Source of the DNA: Gemmatimonadota bacterium
Lineage (GTDB): Bacteria; Gemmatimonadota; Gemmatimonadetes; Longimicrobiales; Gaopeijiaceae
Assembly (NCBI GenBank): GCA_015492755.1
Contig: WGEM01000592.1
Coordinates: 1-10,734, forward strand
Direction: 5' to 3'
Length of the DNA stretch: 10,734 nt
Made by a program: the position numbers and the translations under genes. Positions 1 through 7,022 of the stretch are shown here, in pieces. The notes under the pieces are model-generated. The model worked only from the letters and a program-made list of their open reading frames with translations. It searched no databases and was not told the DNA's origin. Numbering within the stretch: position 1 is the first letter of the stretch; each line of letters opens with the position of its first letter.

Positions 1-1080
1 GTGGAGGTCGTAGACGTCCACCTTGCCCGGCTCGGCCCCCTTCCCCTCCACGCTCACGAATGCGTAGCGGCCGTCGGGCGAGATGGCCACACCGTGCGTG
101 ACGGTGGTGGAGGAGGACCGCACCGCCAGACGCTCGCCGGTGGCCGTGTCGAAGAACTGCACGGCGCCGGCACCCTTCAGCGTCGCCACCAGGAGGCCAC
201 CGTCGGGTGTCACGCCCAGGTTGTAGGGCGCGCGTCCTGCGGGCCAGCGCGCCCGGACCCGCCAGCCCTCGCGCTCCACCACCAGGATGTGATCCGCCTT
301 GTTGCACGCCACGTAGAGGAGTGCGCCGTCGGGGGAGGGCTGGACCCAGGTGGGGGAGCAGGTGGGATTCTTCATCTCCCGCATCGCGTCCGCCCCCTCC
401 GCCACCGGTCGGGTGAGTCCCCGGGGCCCGGTGAGCACCTCCTCCACCACGTAGTCGTGGATGGGTGCCTCGTGGTCCACCGCCACGGAGAAGCGGCGGG
501 ACACCTCGAAGGTCCGGGTGTCGATCTCCACCAGCTGGTCGTCCATCATGCAGTTGGAGTAGGCGAAGAGCCCGTCGGGCGCGAGACGGAGTCCGTGGGG
601 CATGGTGCAGGTGGGGATCTGCTCCACCTCCACCATGTCGGGGGTGTAGACCACCGACACCGTGGAGGGCAGGTGCTCCCCGTGGAGGTTGAAGTTCGCC
701 ACGAAGGCGAAGAGCCCGTCCGGCGTGAGGTCCAGCGTGGCGGGGAAGTTGCCCAGGAGGATGGGCTCCGCCACCAGCGTGTCAGGGCCGGCGTGGTACT
801 TCCAGAGCTTTCCGTCGGGGACGCCGTGGGCGGTGGTCATGTAGAGGAACTGCCCGTCCGGCGAGACGTTGAGGCCATGGGGGCCTTCCGTCTCCACCGC
901 CAGCTCGCCCACCGGCGTGGTCCGCTCCACGTGCAGGCCTTCCCCGTCCAGACGGATGCGGTGGATGAGGTCTGCCGACTCGGCGCCCACATACACGTAG
1001 TACACGGTGTCGGTGGCAGGGGGCGTCGGTGCGGCCGGCGCGGATGCGAGGAGGGCGGCAAGGAAGAACGAGACGGTCAT
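1..1080 (-). CDS. YncE-like exported beta-propeller protein (3' end beyond window)
   Basis: The minus strand is open for 360 codons from an ATG at 1080 to the window edge, so the C-terminus is missing. The N-terminus has a hydrophobic stretch (TVSFFLAALLASAPA) that looks like a short signal peptide, implying export. At least six blade-like repeats of the form x-P-D-G-x-x-x-(Y/F)-hydrophobic are visible, near residues 73, 120, 168, 249, 291 and 335. This is the signature of YncE/40-residue YVTN-type seven-bladed propellers. Such proteins are usually secreted; no catalytic residue can be assigned and the ligand is unknown. Residues 81-260 contain several Cys (for example CTMPHG and SNCMMD). Start choice is uncertain: the SD before 1080 is weak, and an in-frame GTG at 1143 would add a basic N-region ahead of the hydrophobic core. 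It is divergent from the propeller gene at 1215. Confidence 0.85.
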   Translation of the reverse strand, partial: MTVSFFLAALLASAPAAPTPPATDTVYYVYVGAESADLIHRIRLDGEGLHVERTTPVGELAVETEGPHGLNVSPDGQFLYMTTAHGVPDGKLWKYHAGPDTLVAEPILLGNFPATLDLTPDGLFAFVANFNLHGEHLPSTVSVVYTPDMVEVEQIPTCTMPHGLRLAPDGLFAYSNCMMDDQLVEIDTRTFEVSRRFSVAVDHEAPIHDYVVEEVLTGPRGLTRPVAEGADAMREMKNPTCSPTWVQPSPDGALLYVACNKADHILVVEREGWRVRARWPAGRAPYNLGVTPDGGLLVATLKGAGAVQFFDTATGERLAVRSSSTTVTHGVAISPDGRYAFVSVEGKGAEPGKVDVYDLH

Positions 1081-1214
1081 GGCATTCCAGGTGATGCGTA
1101 CGGAGCGGTGAGGCGCTTGCGCGGCGCGTCGAGACGGTGGCACGTTGCCCGCCGGCCCCCGTCGTGGGTCACGTAATAGGCCGCACCATCGCATCCATTT
1201 CAAGAGAAGGACGC
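1081..1214. other. Divergent intergenic region between two propeller genes
   Basis: These 134 bases separate two divergently transcribed exported-protein genes, so promoters for both should lie here. I found no convincing -35/-10 pair. The best A+T-rich element on the plus strand is TAATAG at 1174-1179, without a well-spaced -35. The only clear signal is the Shine-Dalgarno AGAAGG at 1205-1210, four bases before the ATG at 1215. Confidence 0.4.
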
Positions 1215-3269
1215 ATGAGACCCTCCCCCCTTCCCCGGACCGCCACGCTGGCGGCGGTGCTCCTCCTACTCACGCTCTCCCCCTCCCATCACGCTGCGGC
1301 GCAGGACGCCCGGCTGGCGGCGGGGCTTCGCGTTCGATCGCTGGCGACGGAGCCCGCCGAGCTTGTGCTGGACGCCGGAGCGTCGCTCCCGGTACGGATC
1401 GTGGCGCTGGACGCCCAGGGGCGGGAGGTGGAGGACGCGGTGCTCCGTATCCGCGGGCGCGGCGTTCAGTTCGCGGACGGCGTGCTCAGCGCCGCCGCCG
1501 GAGGCGACTACCAGCTCTTCGTGAGCGTGGTGCTTCCGCCGGATGCCGCGCAGCGTCCCGTGAGCGCCGTCTTCCCGGTGCACGTGCGGTGGCCCCGCGT
1601 GGAGCGGGTGGAGGTGCGGCCCGAGCGCGCGCTCCCCCTCTACGAGGGCACCGAACTCCGCTACCGTGCGGAAGCGTACCTCCCCGGCGGCGCGCCCAGG
1701 GGTGACGCCGTCTTCACGTGGCGCTCCTCCGATCCGGACGTGATGGAGGTGGACGCCTGGGGCCGGGTGCGGGGCGTGCGCCCCGGACAGGCGACGCTCG
1801 TGGCCTCCTTCGAGGGCGTGGAGGGCACGGTGGAGGTGAAGGTGCGGCCGCTGGACGCCGATCGGCTGGAAATCCGCGGCGGGGCCGACCGCGCCCGGCA
1901 GGGCGACGTCCTCACCTTCCACGCCGTGGCGGTGGCCGGGTCGGGGGAGCGCACCGACGTGCCGGTGACGTGGGCCGTCTCCTTCGAGCCCGACGACACC
2001 ATCCACGCGCCCGGCGCCGCCGGGATCGTGGAGGACGGCAAGTTCGTGGGCGAGGTGCCGGGGCGCTACACGGTTCTGGCCACCGTCGGAAACCTGGCGG
2101 CGCGTCGGGTGGTGGACGTCCGCCCCCGCGACGTCGTTCAGGACATCGAACTCCTGGGCCGGGGCGCCGTGAACGATCAGCGTACCTCCGATCTCTGGGT
2201 CTACGAGGGGGTGGACGGACGCGACTACGCCGTCACCGGCACCTGGGGCGCCAACGGGTGGGCGTTCTTCTGGGACGTCACCGATCCCACGCAGATCGTC
2301 AAGATCGATTCCATCCAGGTGGACGCGCGCACGGTGAACGACGTGAAGGTGGCGCCCAGCGGCCGCTGGGCGGCGCTCTCCCGGGAGGGGGCCTCCACGC
2401 GTAAGGACGGCCCGGTGCTGGTGGATCTCTCCGACCCCTCCGACCCCGAGATCGCCACCTACATCGAGGACCCCCACATCACCGGCGGCGTCCACAACAT
2501 GTTTGCCACCGACACCCACCTCTTCGCGCTCTCGGGGGGTGACAAGTACGTCATCTTCGACGTCACCGACATCCACCGCCCGCGGTACGTGTCGGAGTAC
2601 AACCACCCCAACAGCCGCATCCATGACGTGTGGGTGCACGACGGCATCGCCTACTCCTCGGAGTGGGGCACGGGGGTGGTGGTTGTGGATGTGGGCAACG
2701 GCCGTTGGGGCGGCACCATCGAAAAGCCGGTGTTCGTCACCGCGGTGCCCTATCCCGTGGGACGCACGCACGCCGCCTTCCCGTACTACTCGGAGTCGGC
2801 GGGGCGCTTCTACCTCTTCCTGGGCGACGAGATCATGGGGCGCGGCAACCAGGCGTGGCGGGGCACGGGCCTGAACCGCGTGCCCTCCGGGCCCGACGGG
2901 ACGCCGGTGGCCTTCAGCGGCTACATCCACATCATCGACTTCACCGACCCCATGAACCCGAAGGACGTGGCGCGCTACGAGGTGAAGGAGTTCGGCACCC
3001 ACAACATGTGGGTGGAGAACGACATCCTCTACCAGGCCTACTACGACGGAGGCGTGCGGATGGTGGACGTGAGCGGCGAACTCATGGGAAACCTGTACGA
3101 TCAGGGTCGCGAAATCGCCGTGTTCAAGCCGTTTACGCCTCACGCCTTCACGCCCAACGTGAGTGTCGTATGGGGGGCGCAACCCTACAAAGGCAACATC
3201 TTCTTCAGCGACCTGGCGTCGGGGCTGTGGGCGGTGAAGCTGAAGCCGGTTCGCCGGCCGGTGAGCTGA
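1215..3269 (+). CDS. Exported Big-2-like/LVIVD-repeat beta-propeller protein
   Basis: This encodes 684 residues. The ATG at 1215 is preceded by AGAAGG at good spacing and begins a clear signal peptide: basic R2/R8, a hydrophobic core at about 10-21, and probable cleavage at AAA-QD near residue 29. Residues about 40-125 look like an Ig-like beta domain. Residues 129-210 and 212-303 look like two bacterial Ig-like (Big-2) domains, including a W-R-S-S-D-P-D-V-M-E-V-D and G-R-V-R-G-V-R-P-G-Q-A-T-L pattern. Residues about 305-676 carry LVIVD-type propeller repeats, with D-V-T-D-P, D-L-S-D-P, D-V-T-D-I and D-F-T-D-P motifs around residues 354, 404, 449 and 575. Both families are extracytoplasmic binding or surface modules with no defined enzyme activity; the function is unknown. 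It is convergent with the nicotinamidase gene, with an 18-base gap. Confidence 0.9.
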   Translation: MRPSPLPRTATLAAVLLLLTLSPSHHAAAQDARLAAGLRVRSLATEPAELVLDAGASLPVRIVALDAQGREVEDAVLRIRGRGVQFADGVLSAAAGGDYQLFVSVVLPPDAAQRPVSAVFPVHVRWPRVERVEVRPERALPLYEGTELRYRAEAYLPGGAPRGDAVFTWRSSDPDVMEVDAWGRVRGVRPGQATLVASFEGVEGTVEVKVRPLDADRLEIRGGADRARQGDVLTFHAVAVAGSGERTDVPVTWAVSFEPDDTIHAPGAAGIVEDGKFVGEVPGRYTVLATVGNLAARRVVDVRPRDVVQDIELLGRGAVNDQRTSDLWVYEGVDGRDYAVTGTWGANGWAFFWDVTDPTQIVKIDSIQVDARTVNDVKVAPSGRWAALSREGASTRKDGPVLVDLSDPSDPEIATYIEDPHITGGVHNMFATDTHLFALSGGDKYVIFDVTDIHRPRYVSEYNHPNSRIHDVWVHDGIAYSSEWGTGVVVVDVGNGRWGGTIEKPVFVTAVPYPVGRTHAAFPYYSESAGRFYLFLGDEIMGRGNQAWRGTGLNRVPSGPDGTPVAFSGYIHIIDFTDPMNPKDVARYEVKEFGTHNMWVENDILYQAYYDGGVRMVDVSGELMGNLYDQGREIAVFKPFTPHAFTPNVSVVWGAQPYKGNIFFSDLASGLWAVKLKPVRRPVS

Positions 3270-3287
3270 GACCGGGCGGCGCGGCGC

Positions 3288-3992
3288 TCAGGCCACGCCC
3301 GCACCGGTGAGTTCGTCCAGCGTCACCACCCTGCCCCGCTCCGCCCAGCGAGCCAGCGTGGATTCTTCGGGCTCGAGCCCCAGACCCCAGGTGGCATCAC
3401 GGACGGCGGTGACGGGGTAGCCACGCTCCTGAAGGCCGTCCACCGCCTGCGTAACGCATACGTCGCGGGCCACACCCACCACCACGAACTCCAACGGGCG
3501 TCCCAGCTCCTCCTCCAGCGCCTTCAGGAACGCCTCGGTGGCGGCGTTGCCTTCGAAGACGTTGAACCGGGTCTTCTGGATGAAGACGGGCCGGCCCTCT
3601 CGCACCGCGGTGCGCGCCACCGCACGGGCTGTGTCTTCGTCGGCGTCGAAGGGGAGCACCACGGGATCCCGGGGCCGGATGGGCTCGATGATCTCCGCGC
3701 CGGCACGCTCCTCCGGATCGGGGGAGCGCCCCATGCAATGGGGCGGGTACGTGCCCTTTTCGGCGTCGGGCTGCTCGGGATCGATCTCGGGATCCTCCAG
3801 GCCGTGCCAGTCTCCGGTATAGACCAGCACGTCACAGTGCTCCCGCATCCACCCCACCGCCCGCTGGAGATCCGGGACGATCCGGGTCGACCCCTCGTCG
3901 GTGGGGTCGAAGAGGTTCCGGACGTAGAGTCGTCCCCGGGGGTCCAGAAAGTCCACCTGGGCGTCCACGATCCATCCGATCCGTGCGTTCAT
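3288..3992 (-). CDS. pncA: Nicotinamidase (PncA-like, isochorismatase fold)
   Basis: This encodes 234 residues. It is a cysteine hydrolase of the isochorismatase superfamily, expected to convert nicotinamide to nicotinate plus ammonia in the cytoplasm. Visible family landmarks are catalytic Asp10 (I-V-D-A-Q-V-D-F), Lys140 (Q-K-T-R-F-N-V-F-E-G-N) and nucleophile Cys179 (G-V-A-R-D-V-C-V-T). The metal site shows Asp61 and His63 (G-D-W-H) and His85 (Y-P-P-H-C). The second histidine expected six residues after His63 is Glu69, which is unusual. The ATG at 3990-3992 overlaps the stop of the upstream pncB-like gene (ATGA), implying translational coupling, and that neighbour uses the nicotinate it would make. 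A sibling activity within the isochorismatase superfamily cannot be excluded, but the operon partner argues for nicotinamidase. Confidence 0.88.
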   Translation of the reverse strand: MNARIGWIVDAQVDFLDPRGRLYVRNLFDPTDEGSTRIVPDLQRAVGWMREHCDVLVYTGDWHGLEDPEIDPEQPDAEKGTYPPHCMGRSPDPEERAGAEIIEPIRPRDPVVLPFDADEDTARAVARTAVREGRPVFIQKTRFNVFEGNAATEAFLKALEEELGRPLEFVVVGVARDVCVTQAVDGLQERGYPVTAVRDATWGLGLEPEESTLARWAERGRVVTLDELTGAGVA

Positions 3993-5095
3993 CGTACCAA
4001 CTCCAGGCGTTCGTTGGGCCGGTACCACCGGCCGACCTTGGCGACCGGCTTCCCTTCCACCCGCACCACGTCGGCGGTGTAGTCGTAGCTGCCGCGCATG
4101 AGCGCCGATCCGACGCCGTACGCGTCTACGGGAACCTGCTCCACCTCGAAGGTGCGGATCTTGTCTGCGGTGAATCCACCGGATACCACGATTTTTACAT
4201 GCTGGAAGCCCTCGCGATCCAGCGCTTCCCGGGTCCGGAGCACCAGCCGCGGGTTGACGCCCCTGGGATCGAAGTCGCCCATCTCCGGAATGATGGAGCG
4301 ATCCACCAGATTCTGAGAGGTGTCCAGGCGCACCCCCCAGAGCCGCTCGCCCAGCGTCCGGGCCACCTTCAGCGAGGTGCCCACGCAGTCGTTGTCGAAG
4401 TCCACCAGCGAGATGACCCGCACGTCCTCGGGCATGGCGTCGGCGAAGGCCTCGGTGGCCCGCACGGTGTCCCCCCCGAAGGCGGCGATGAGCCCGTGGG
4501 GCACCGTGCCGATGCCCTCCGAGCCCCACCACGACGCCTGCGCGTCGGTGGAGACCCCGATGGCGCCTGCCACGTGCGCGGCCCACCCGTCGCCGGTCTG
4601 TACCATCCAGTGGTCGTGGCGTGCCGGGAAGAACATGACGGGCCGCGGCCACGCCGCCTCCACCACGGCGCGGGTGTTGGTGGCGATGCGCGTGCGCCGG
4701 GCCAGGACTCCGATGTAGAGCGTTTCCAGGTGCACGAACGCCGTGTAGGGGCCGGTGATGTGCATCACCGTCTCCCACGGCGCGGCGCGGTCTCCGTCCC
4801 TCAGCGCCCGTACCTCCAGGTCGTCGAAGCTGTAGCCCTCCGTGAGGCAGAGCTTCAGAATGGCGATGGCCTCATCCGTGCCCGCCACGAAGGCGTCCCG
4901 TTTCTGGAACACCTGCATCGTCACCACCGGATCGTGCCGGTGGTGGAGGAGCACCTCGCGGGTGCGCACGAAGTACTTATCGGAGTAGTACCCGGCGCGC
5001 ATCTTCTCCACCGGGAGCTGAAAGATCCCGGGATCGAGGCGCTCCGGCAGCCGGATGGGCTCCGGCGGGCCCGGCGGCGTGCTCCGTCGGGTCAT
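3989..5095 (-). CDS. pncB: Nicotinate phosphoribosyltransferase
   Basis: This encodes 368 residues. It is expected to couple nicotinate and PRPP to nicotinate mononucleotide, the entry step of the Preiss-Handler NAD salvage route in the cytoplasm. The N-terminus has the family-typical M-R-A-G-Y-Y-S-D-K-Y-F (32-42). The central barrel carries G-T-V-P-H-G (196-201), V-R-L-D-T-S (255-260), V-S-G-G-F (304-308) and Y-G-V-G-S-A-L-M (326-333), the phosphate-binding end of the type II PRTase fold. It is shorter than the E. coli enzyme (about 400 residues) but similar to the compact archaeal/thermophile type. The chosen ATG lacks an evident SD; a small hairpin lies 26-40 bases upstream. It follows the small Cys protein by 49 bases and overlaps pncA by four. 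The gene name is by family; some members of COG1488 are not pncB orthologues. Confidence 0.9.
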   Translation of the reverse strand: MTRRSTPPGPPEPIRLPERLDPGIFQLPVEKMRAGYYSDKYFVRTREVLLHHRHDPVVTMQVFQKRDAFVAGTDEAIAILKLCLTEGYSFDDLEVRALRDGDRAAPWETVMHITGPYTAFVHLETLYIGVLARRTRIATNTRAVVEAAWPRPVMFFPARHDHWMVQTGDGWAAHVAGAIGVSTDAQASWWGSEGIGTVPHGLIAAFGGDTVRATEAFADAMPEDVRVISLVDFDNDCVGTSLKVARTLGERLWGVRLDTSQNLVDRSIIPEMGDFDPRGVNPRLVLRTREALDREGFQHVKIVVSGGFTADKIRTFEVEQVPVDAYGVGSALMRGSYDYTADVVRVEGKPVAKVGRWYRPNERLELVR

Positions 5096-5121
5096 GGCGA
5101 TGAGGCGTGGAGGAATGGAAA

Positions 5122-5135
5122 CCGGGAGGTCCCGG
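5122..5135. promoter_or_regulatory. Short perfect inverted repeat in the small-protein/pncB gap
   Basis: CCGGG and CCCGG flank the four-base loop AGGT. The element lies 9 bases past the stop of the small Cys-rich gene and 26 bases before the pncB start. No T-run follows on the minus strand. It could be a weak attenuator, an RNA-stability element, or chance in GC-rich DNA. The pncB start it precedes has no clear Shine-Dalgarno sequence. Confidence 0.3.
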
Positions 5136-5144
5136 CGGGCAGGC

Positions 5145-5336
5145 TCAGACGCTGCAGGTCATGTCCTCTGCGCAGCACATGGGCGACTTGATCATGCCGT
5201 GACCGTCGGGGCACTTGGAGACCTGAACGGTGCTGCCGTCGTCCTTCGTGAGCGTGTCGTTCACCAGCTCCTTCCCGCACTTCGCGCACGTGAGGTTTAC
5301 GCTCATGCCGCACTTGTCGCACGTGTACGTCGCCAT
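5145..5336 (-). CDS. Small eight-cysteine zinc-ribbon-like protein
   Basis: This encodes 63 residues with eight cysteines: C6-x2-C9, C17-x2-C20, C42, C54-C55 and C61, plus His46 in C-P-D-G-H-G. The first two C-x2-C knuckles (C-D-K-C-G and C-A-K-C-G) resemble a treble-clef or zinc-ribbon metal site. The C-terminal Cys cluster (M-C-C-A-E-D-M-T-C) could form a second site. There is no signal peptide, so it is probably cytoplasmic. The ATG at 5336 is strongly supported by GGGAGGA at 5341-5347 on the minus strand. An in-frame upstream extension to 5405 would overlap the kinase gene and is not favoured. It lies 43 bases after the kinase-like gene and 49 before pncB, so probably in the same operon. 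I recall similar small proteins in environmental genomes but know no function. Confidence 0.85.
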   Translation of the reverse strand: MATYTCDKCGMSVNLTCAKCGKELVNDTLTKDDGSTVQVSKCPDGHGMIKSPMCCAEDMTCSV

Positions 5337-5340
5337 GGAT

Positions 5341-5347
5341 TCCTCCC
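5341..5347 (-). promoter_or_regulatory. Strong Shine-Dalgarno of the small Cys-rich gene
   Basis: On the minus strand GGGAGGA sits four bases before the ATG at 5336. It is the best ribosome-binding site in the window and fixes the start of this 63-residue gene against the longer reading that enters the kinase gene. It also suggests relatively high expression of the small protein compared with its operon neighbours. Confidence 0.75.
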
Positions 5348-5349
5348 AG

Positions 5350-5367
5350 AGAGTGTGTAGAGTGTGT
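5350..5367. repeat. Tandem duplication of a 9-base unit
   Basis: AGAGTGTGT occurs twice in direct tandem between the kinase-like gene and the small Cys-rich gene, just upstream of the latter's Shine-Dalgarno. On the minus strand it reads ACACACTCT twice. It may only be a slippage product, but the spacing leaves the ribosome-binding site intact. Confidence 0.6.
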
Positions 5368-5379
5368 CCGCGCCGAAGT

Positions 5380-6885
5380 CTAACGAGGCGGCGCCGGATT
5401 GGCATCCGTGCGGCGGGGCGCTCCGGCCCCGTCCCCTGAGCCCGCCGCCCCGCGGGGCTCCGGAAGCCCGTCGGGGTGCAGGACCCGGCCGGGCCGCGGG
5501 TCCAGGTCGATCATGAAGGTGGAGCCCTTCCCGGGTTCGCTGTCCGCAGCGAGTTCGAATCCCATGGCGCGGCAGATGGAGCGGGAGATGGCCAGCCCGA
5601 GCCCCGTGGACCCCGCCTCCTTTCGCGGGCGGCCGTCCTCTCCGAACGCTTCGAAGACGGCGTCCAGCCGCTCCGGGTCGATGCCTTCGCCGGTATCCAA
5701 CACACGGATCATCTTCGGCGTGCCGTCCGGCTCCGCCTGCACCTCGACGCGCACGTAGCCGCGCCGGGTGTGGCGGAGCGCGTTGGTGACCAGATTGATG
5801 AGCACCTGACGCAGCCGGGCCTCGTCGGCACGCAGCGGCGCCAGCTTCCTGGGGAATGCCACCGACACCCGGACGGCGTCACTCTGCGTTCGCGGCTCCA
5901 GCTGGCGTACGGTGTCGCGGATCAACTCCTCCAGGTCCAGCTCCTGCCAGTCCAGATCCACGCCGCCTGCCTCCAGGCGTGCGATGTCGATCACGTCGTT
6001 CACGAGCGCCAGGAGGTGCATGGCCTCACTGCGCACCTGCGTGAGATACTCCAGATCCTGAGGTGGCCTTCGGTCGTCCGCCAGCATGGTGCTGGCGAAC
6101 CCGATGATCCGGTTCAGCGGCGCTCGGAACTCGGCGCTCACGCGGGCGAGGAACCGGCTCTTGGAACGGCTGGCCATCTCGGCGCGGTAGCGCGCTTCGT
6201 CCAGCTCGATGGATTGGGACTCGAGCTTCAGGATGAGGTTGCGCGCCTCCAGCGTGCGCTCCTGCACGTTCCAGGGAAGCCCCGAGATGGACACGAGATA
6301 CGCCGAGAGCGTGGCCAGGACGGCCATCTTCAGGAGCTCGGTGCTCCACGGGACGGCCGCCCCCTGCCCTGCCGCGAGGAGGAGCAGGAGCCCAGCGTAG
6401 CAGAGGAGTCCCAGCCCGGCCATGAGCGCCGCGCGGCGGCGACCGATCCACATCTGATCGGCGACGCGGATGAGGTAGATGGGCCAGATCCAGCTCTCCG
6501 TGCCGCCGGTGGCCCATACGCCCGCCGTGAAGATCGGCAGGTCCGCGATGAGGAAGACCGTGCCCAGGTGGAGTCGCCGCAGCCGCGCGAAGAACTTCTT
6601 GAGCACCACGTACTGGATCGCTACGTAGGGCTCGAGGATGAGCGCCAGCACGAGGATGCGGTCCCAGAGGGGTTCGCCGAAGACCACGAGGTTGTGGTAG
6701 ACGGCGAACGCCACGACGGCCTGGAGGCCGATGACGCGCCGGAGAGGGACCTCCTCCACGTTCAGCGCGTAGAGCCCCGGAATGGGCTCGCGGTCCGGCG
6801 CGTGCAGCGCCAGCGACGCCTCCACCTCCTCCATCGGGGGGAGGTCCAGCCTGGGCCTACCCGCCTCGTCTCGCGCGTCCGGCAT
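5380..6885 (-). CDS. Membrane histidine-kinase-like protein lacking the phospho-accepting His
   Basis: This encodes 501 residues. Residues about 50-203 hold roughly six hydrophobic segments (near 52-70, 76-95, 107-125, 131-146, 152-173 and 183-203), forming a membrane sensor domain of no family I recognise. A helical linker (207-245) leads to the dimerisation/phosphotransfer region. Its H-box reads S250-A251-E-F-R-A255-P-L-N, where the family has S-H-E-x-R-T-P-L-N, so both the phospho-acceptor His and the Thr/Asn used for phosphatase activity are Ala. The ATPase domain is complete: N-box with N364 and N368, G1 box D397-T-G-E-G, F-box F-E-A-F, G2 box G425-S-T-G-L-G-L. The C-terminus (463-501) is a Pro/Gly/Ala-rich tail. 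No response regulator is nearby. The start at 6885 is preceded by AGAGGA; a GTG at 7008 would extend it 41 residues into the promoter region. Confidence 0.9.
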   Translation of the reverse strand: MPDARDEAGRPRLDLPPMEEVEASLALHAPDREPIPGLYALNVEEVPLRRVIGLQAVVAFAVYHNLVVFGEPLWDRILVLALILEPYVAIQYVVLKKFFARLRRLHLGTVFLIADLPIFTAGVWATGGTESWIWPIYLIRVADQMWIGRRRAALMAGLGLLCYAGLLLLLAAGQGAAVPWSTELLKMAVLATLSAYLVSISGLPWNVQERTLEARNLILKLESQSIELDEARYRAEMASRSKSRFLARVSAEFRAPLNRIIGFASTMLADDRRPPQDLEYLTQVRSEAMHLLALVNDVIDIARLEAGGVDLDWQELDLEELIRDTVRQLEPRTQSDAVRVSVAFPRKLAPLRADEARLRQVLINLVTNALRHTRRGYVRVEVQAEPDGTPKMIRVLDTGEGIDPERLDAVFEAFGEDGRPRKEAGSTGLGLAISRSICRAMGFELAADSEPGKGSTFMIDLDPRPGRVLHPDGLPEPRGAAGSGDGAGAPRRTDANPAPPR

Positions 6886-6933
6886 TCGACGGATCCTCTG
6901 GGCACGTACGGGGACCTTCCCTGGGGGCGCCAA

Positions 6934-6962
6934 AGGATAGACGCACGGACCCGGCACGTCCA
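6934..6962 (-). promoter_or_regulatory. Candidate promoter for the kinase-led operon
   Basis: On the minus strand TGGACG (6957-6962) and TATCCT (6934-6939) are separated by exactly 17 bases, each matching four of six sigma-70 consensus positions. Transcription would start near 6927, about 40 bases before the ATG at 6885, leaving room for the AGAGGA ribosome-binding site. The match is by eye and moderate. Confidence 0.35.
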
Positions 6963-6985
6963 GCGTGCCGCGGGAGGCCTGAGGC

Positions 6986-7014
6986 TTGTTCCGGTCCTCG
7001 TGCACCACGATACT
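6986..7014 (+). promoter_or_regulatory. Candidate promoter for the CNNM/CorB-like gene, possibly leaderless
   Basis: TTGTTC (6986-6991) and GATACT (7009-7014) are separated by 17 bases. The predicted transcription start is around 7021, one or two bases before the ATG at 7023, and no Shine-Dalgarno precedes that ATG. The two observations agree with a leaderless transcript. It lies back to back with the candidate kinase promoter. Confidence 0.35.
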
Positions 7015-7022
7015 CCGCCATC

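Noticed and set aside
1..1176. Long open frame on the plus strand at the left edge
   Set aside because: It is rich in His, Arg and Gly with no motif, and is antisense to the YncE-like gene whose repeats are clear.
1266..3182. Long open frame on the minus strand opposite the LVIVD gene
   Set aside because: It is His/Val/Gly-rich, low-complexity in composition, has no recognisable domain, and lies wholly opposite a gene with signal peptide and clear motifs. GC-biased third positions remove stops from this antisense frame.
3266..3291. CTGAG/CTCAG inverted repeat between the convergent LVIVD and pncA genes
   Set aside because: Only five pairs with a 16-base loop and no T-run; too weak to call a terminator.
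3993..4778. Extension of the nicotinamidase frame far upstream
   Set aside because: It would overlap most of pncB in another frame and be Arg/Gly/His-rich. The ATG at 3992 starts exactly at the family N-terminus.
6886..7008. 41-residue N-terminal extension of the kinase-like protein from a GTG at 7008
   Set aside because: It lacks hydrophobic or domain character and runs through the candidate promoter; the ATG at 6885 has AGAGGA at usable spacing.
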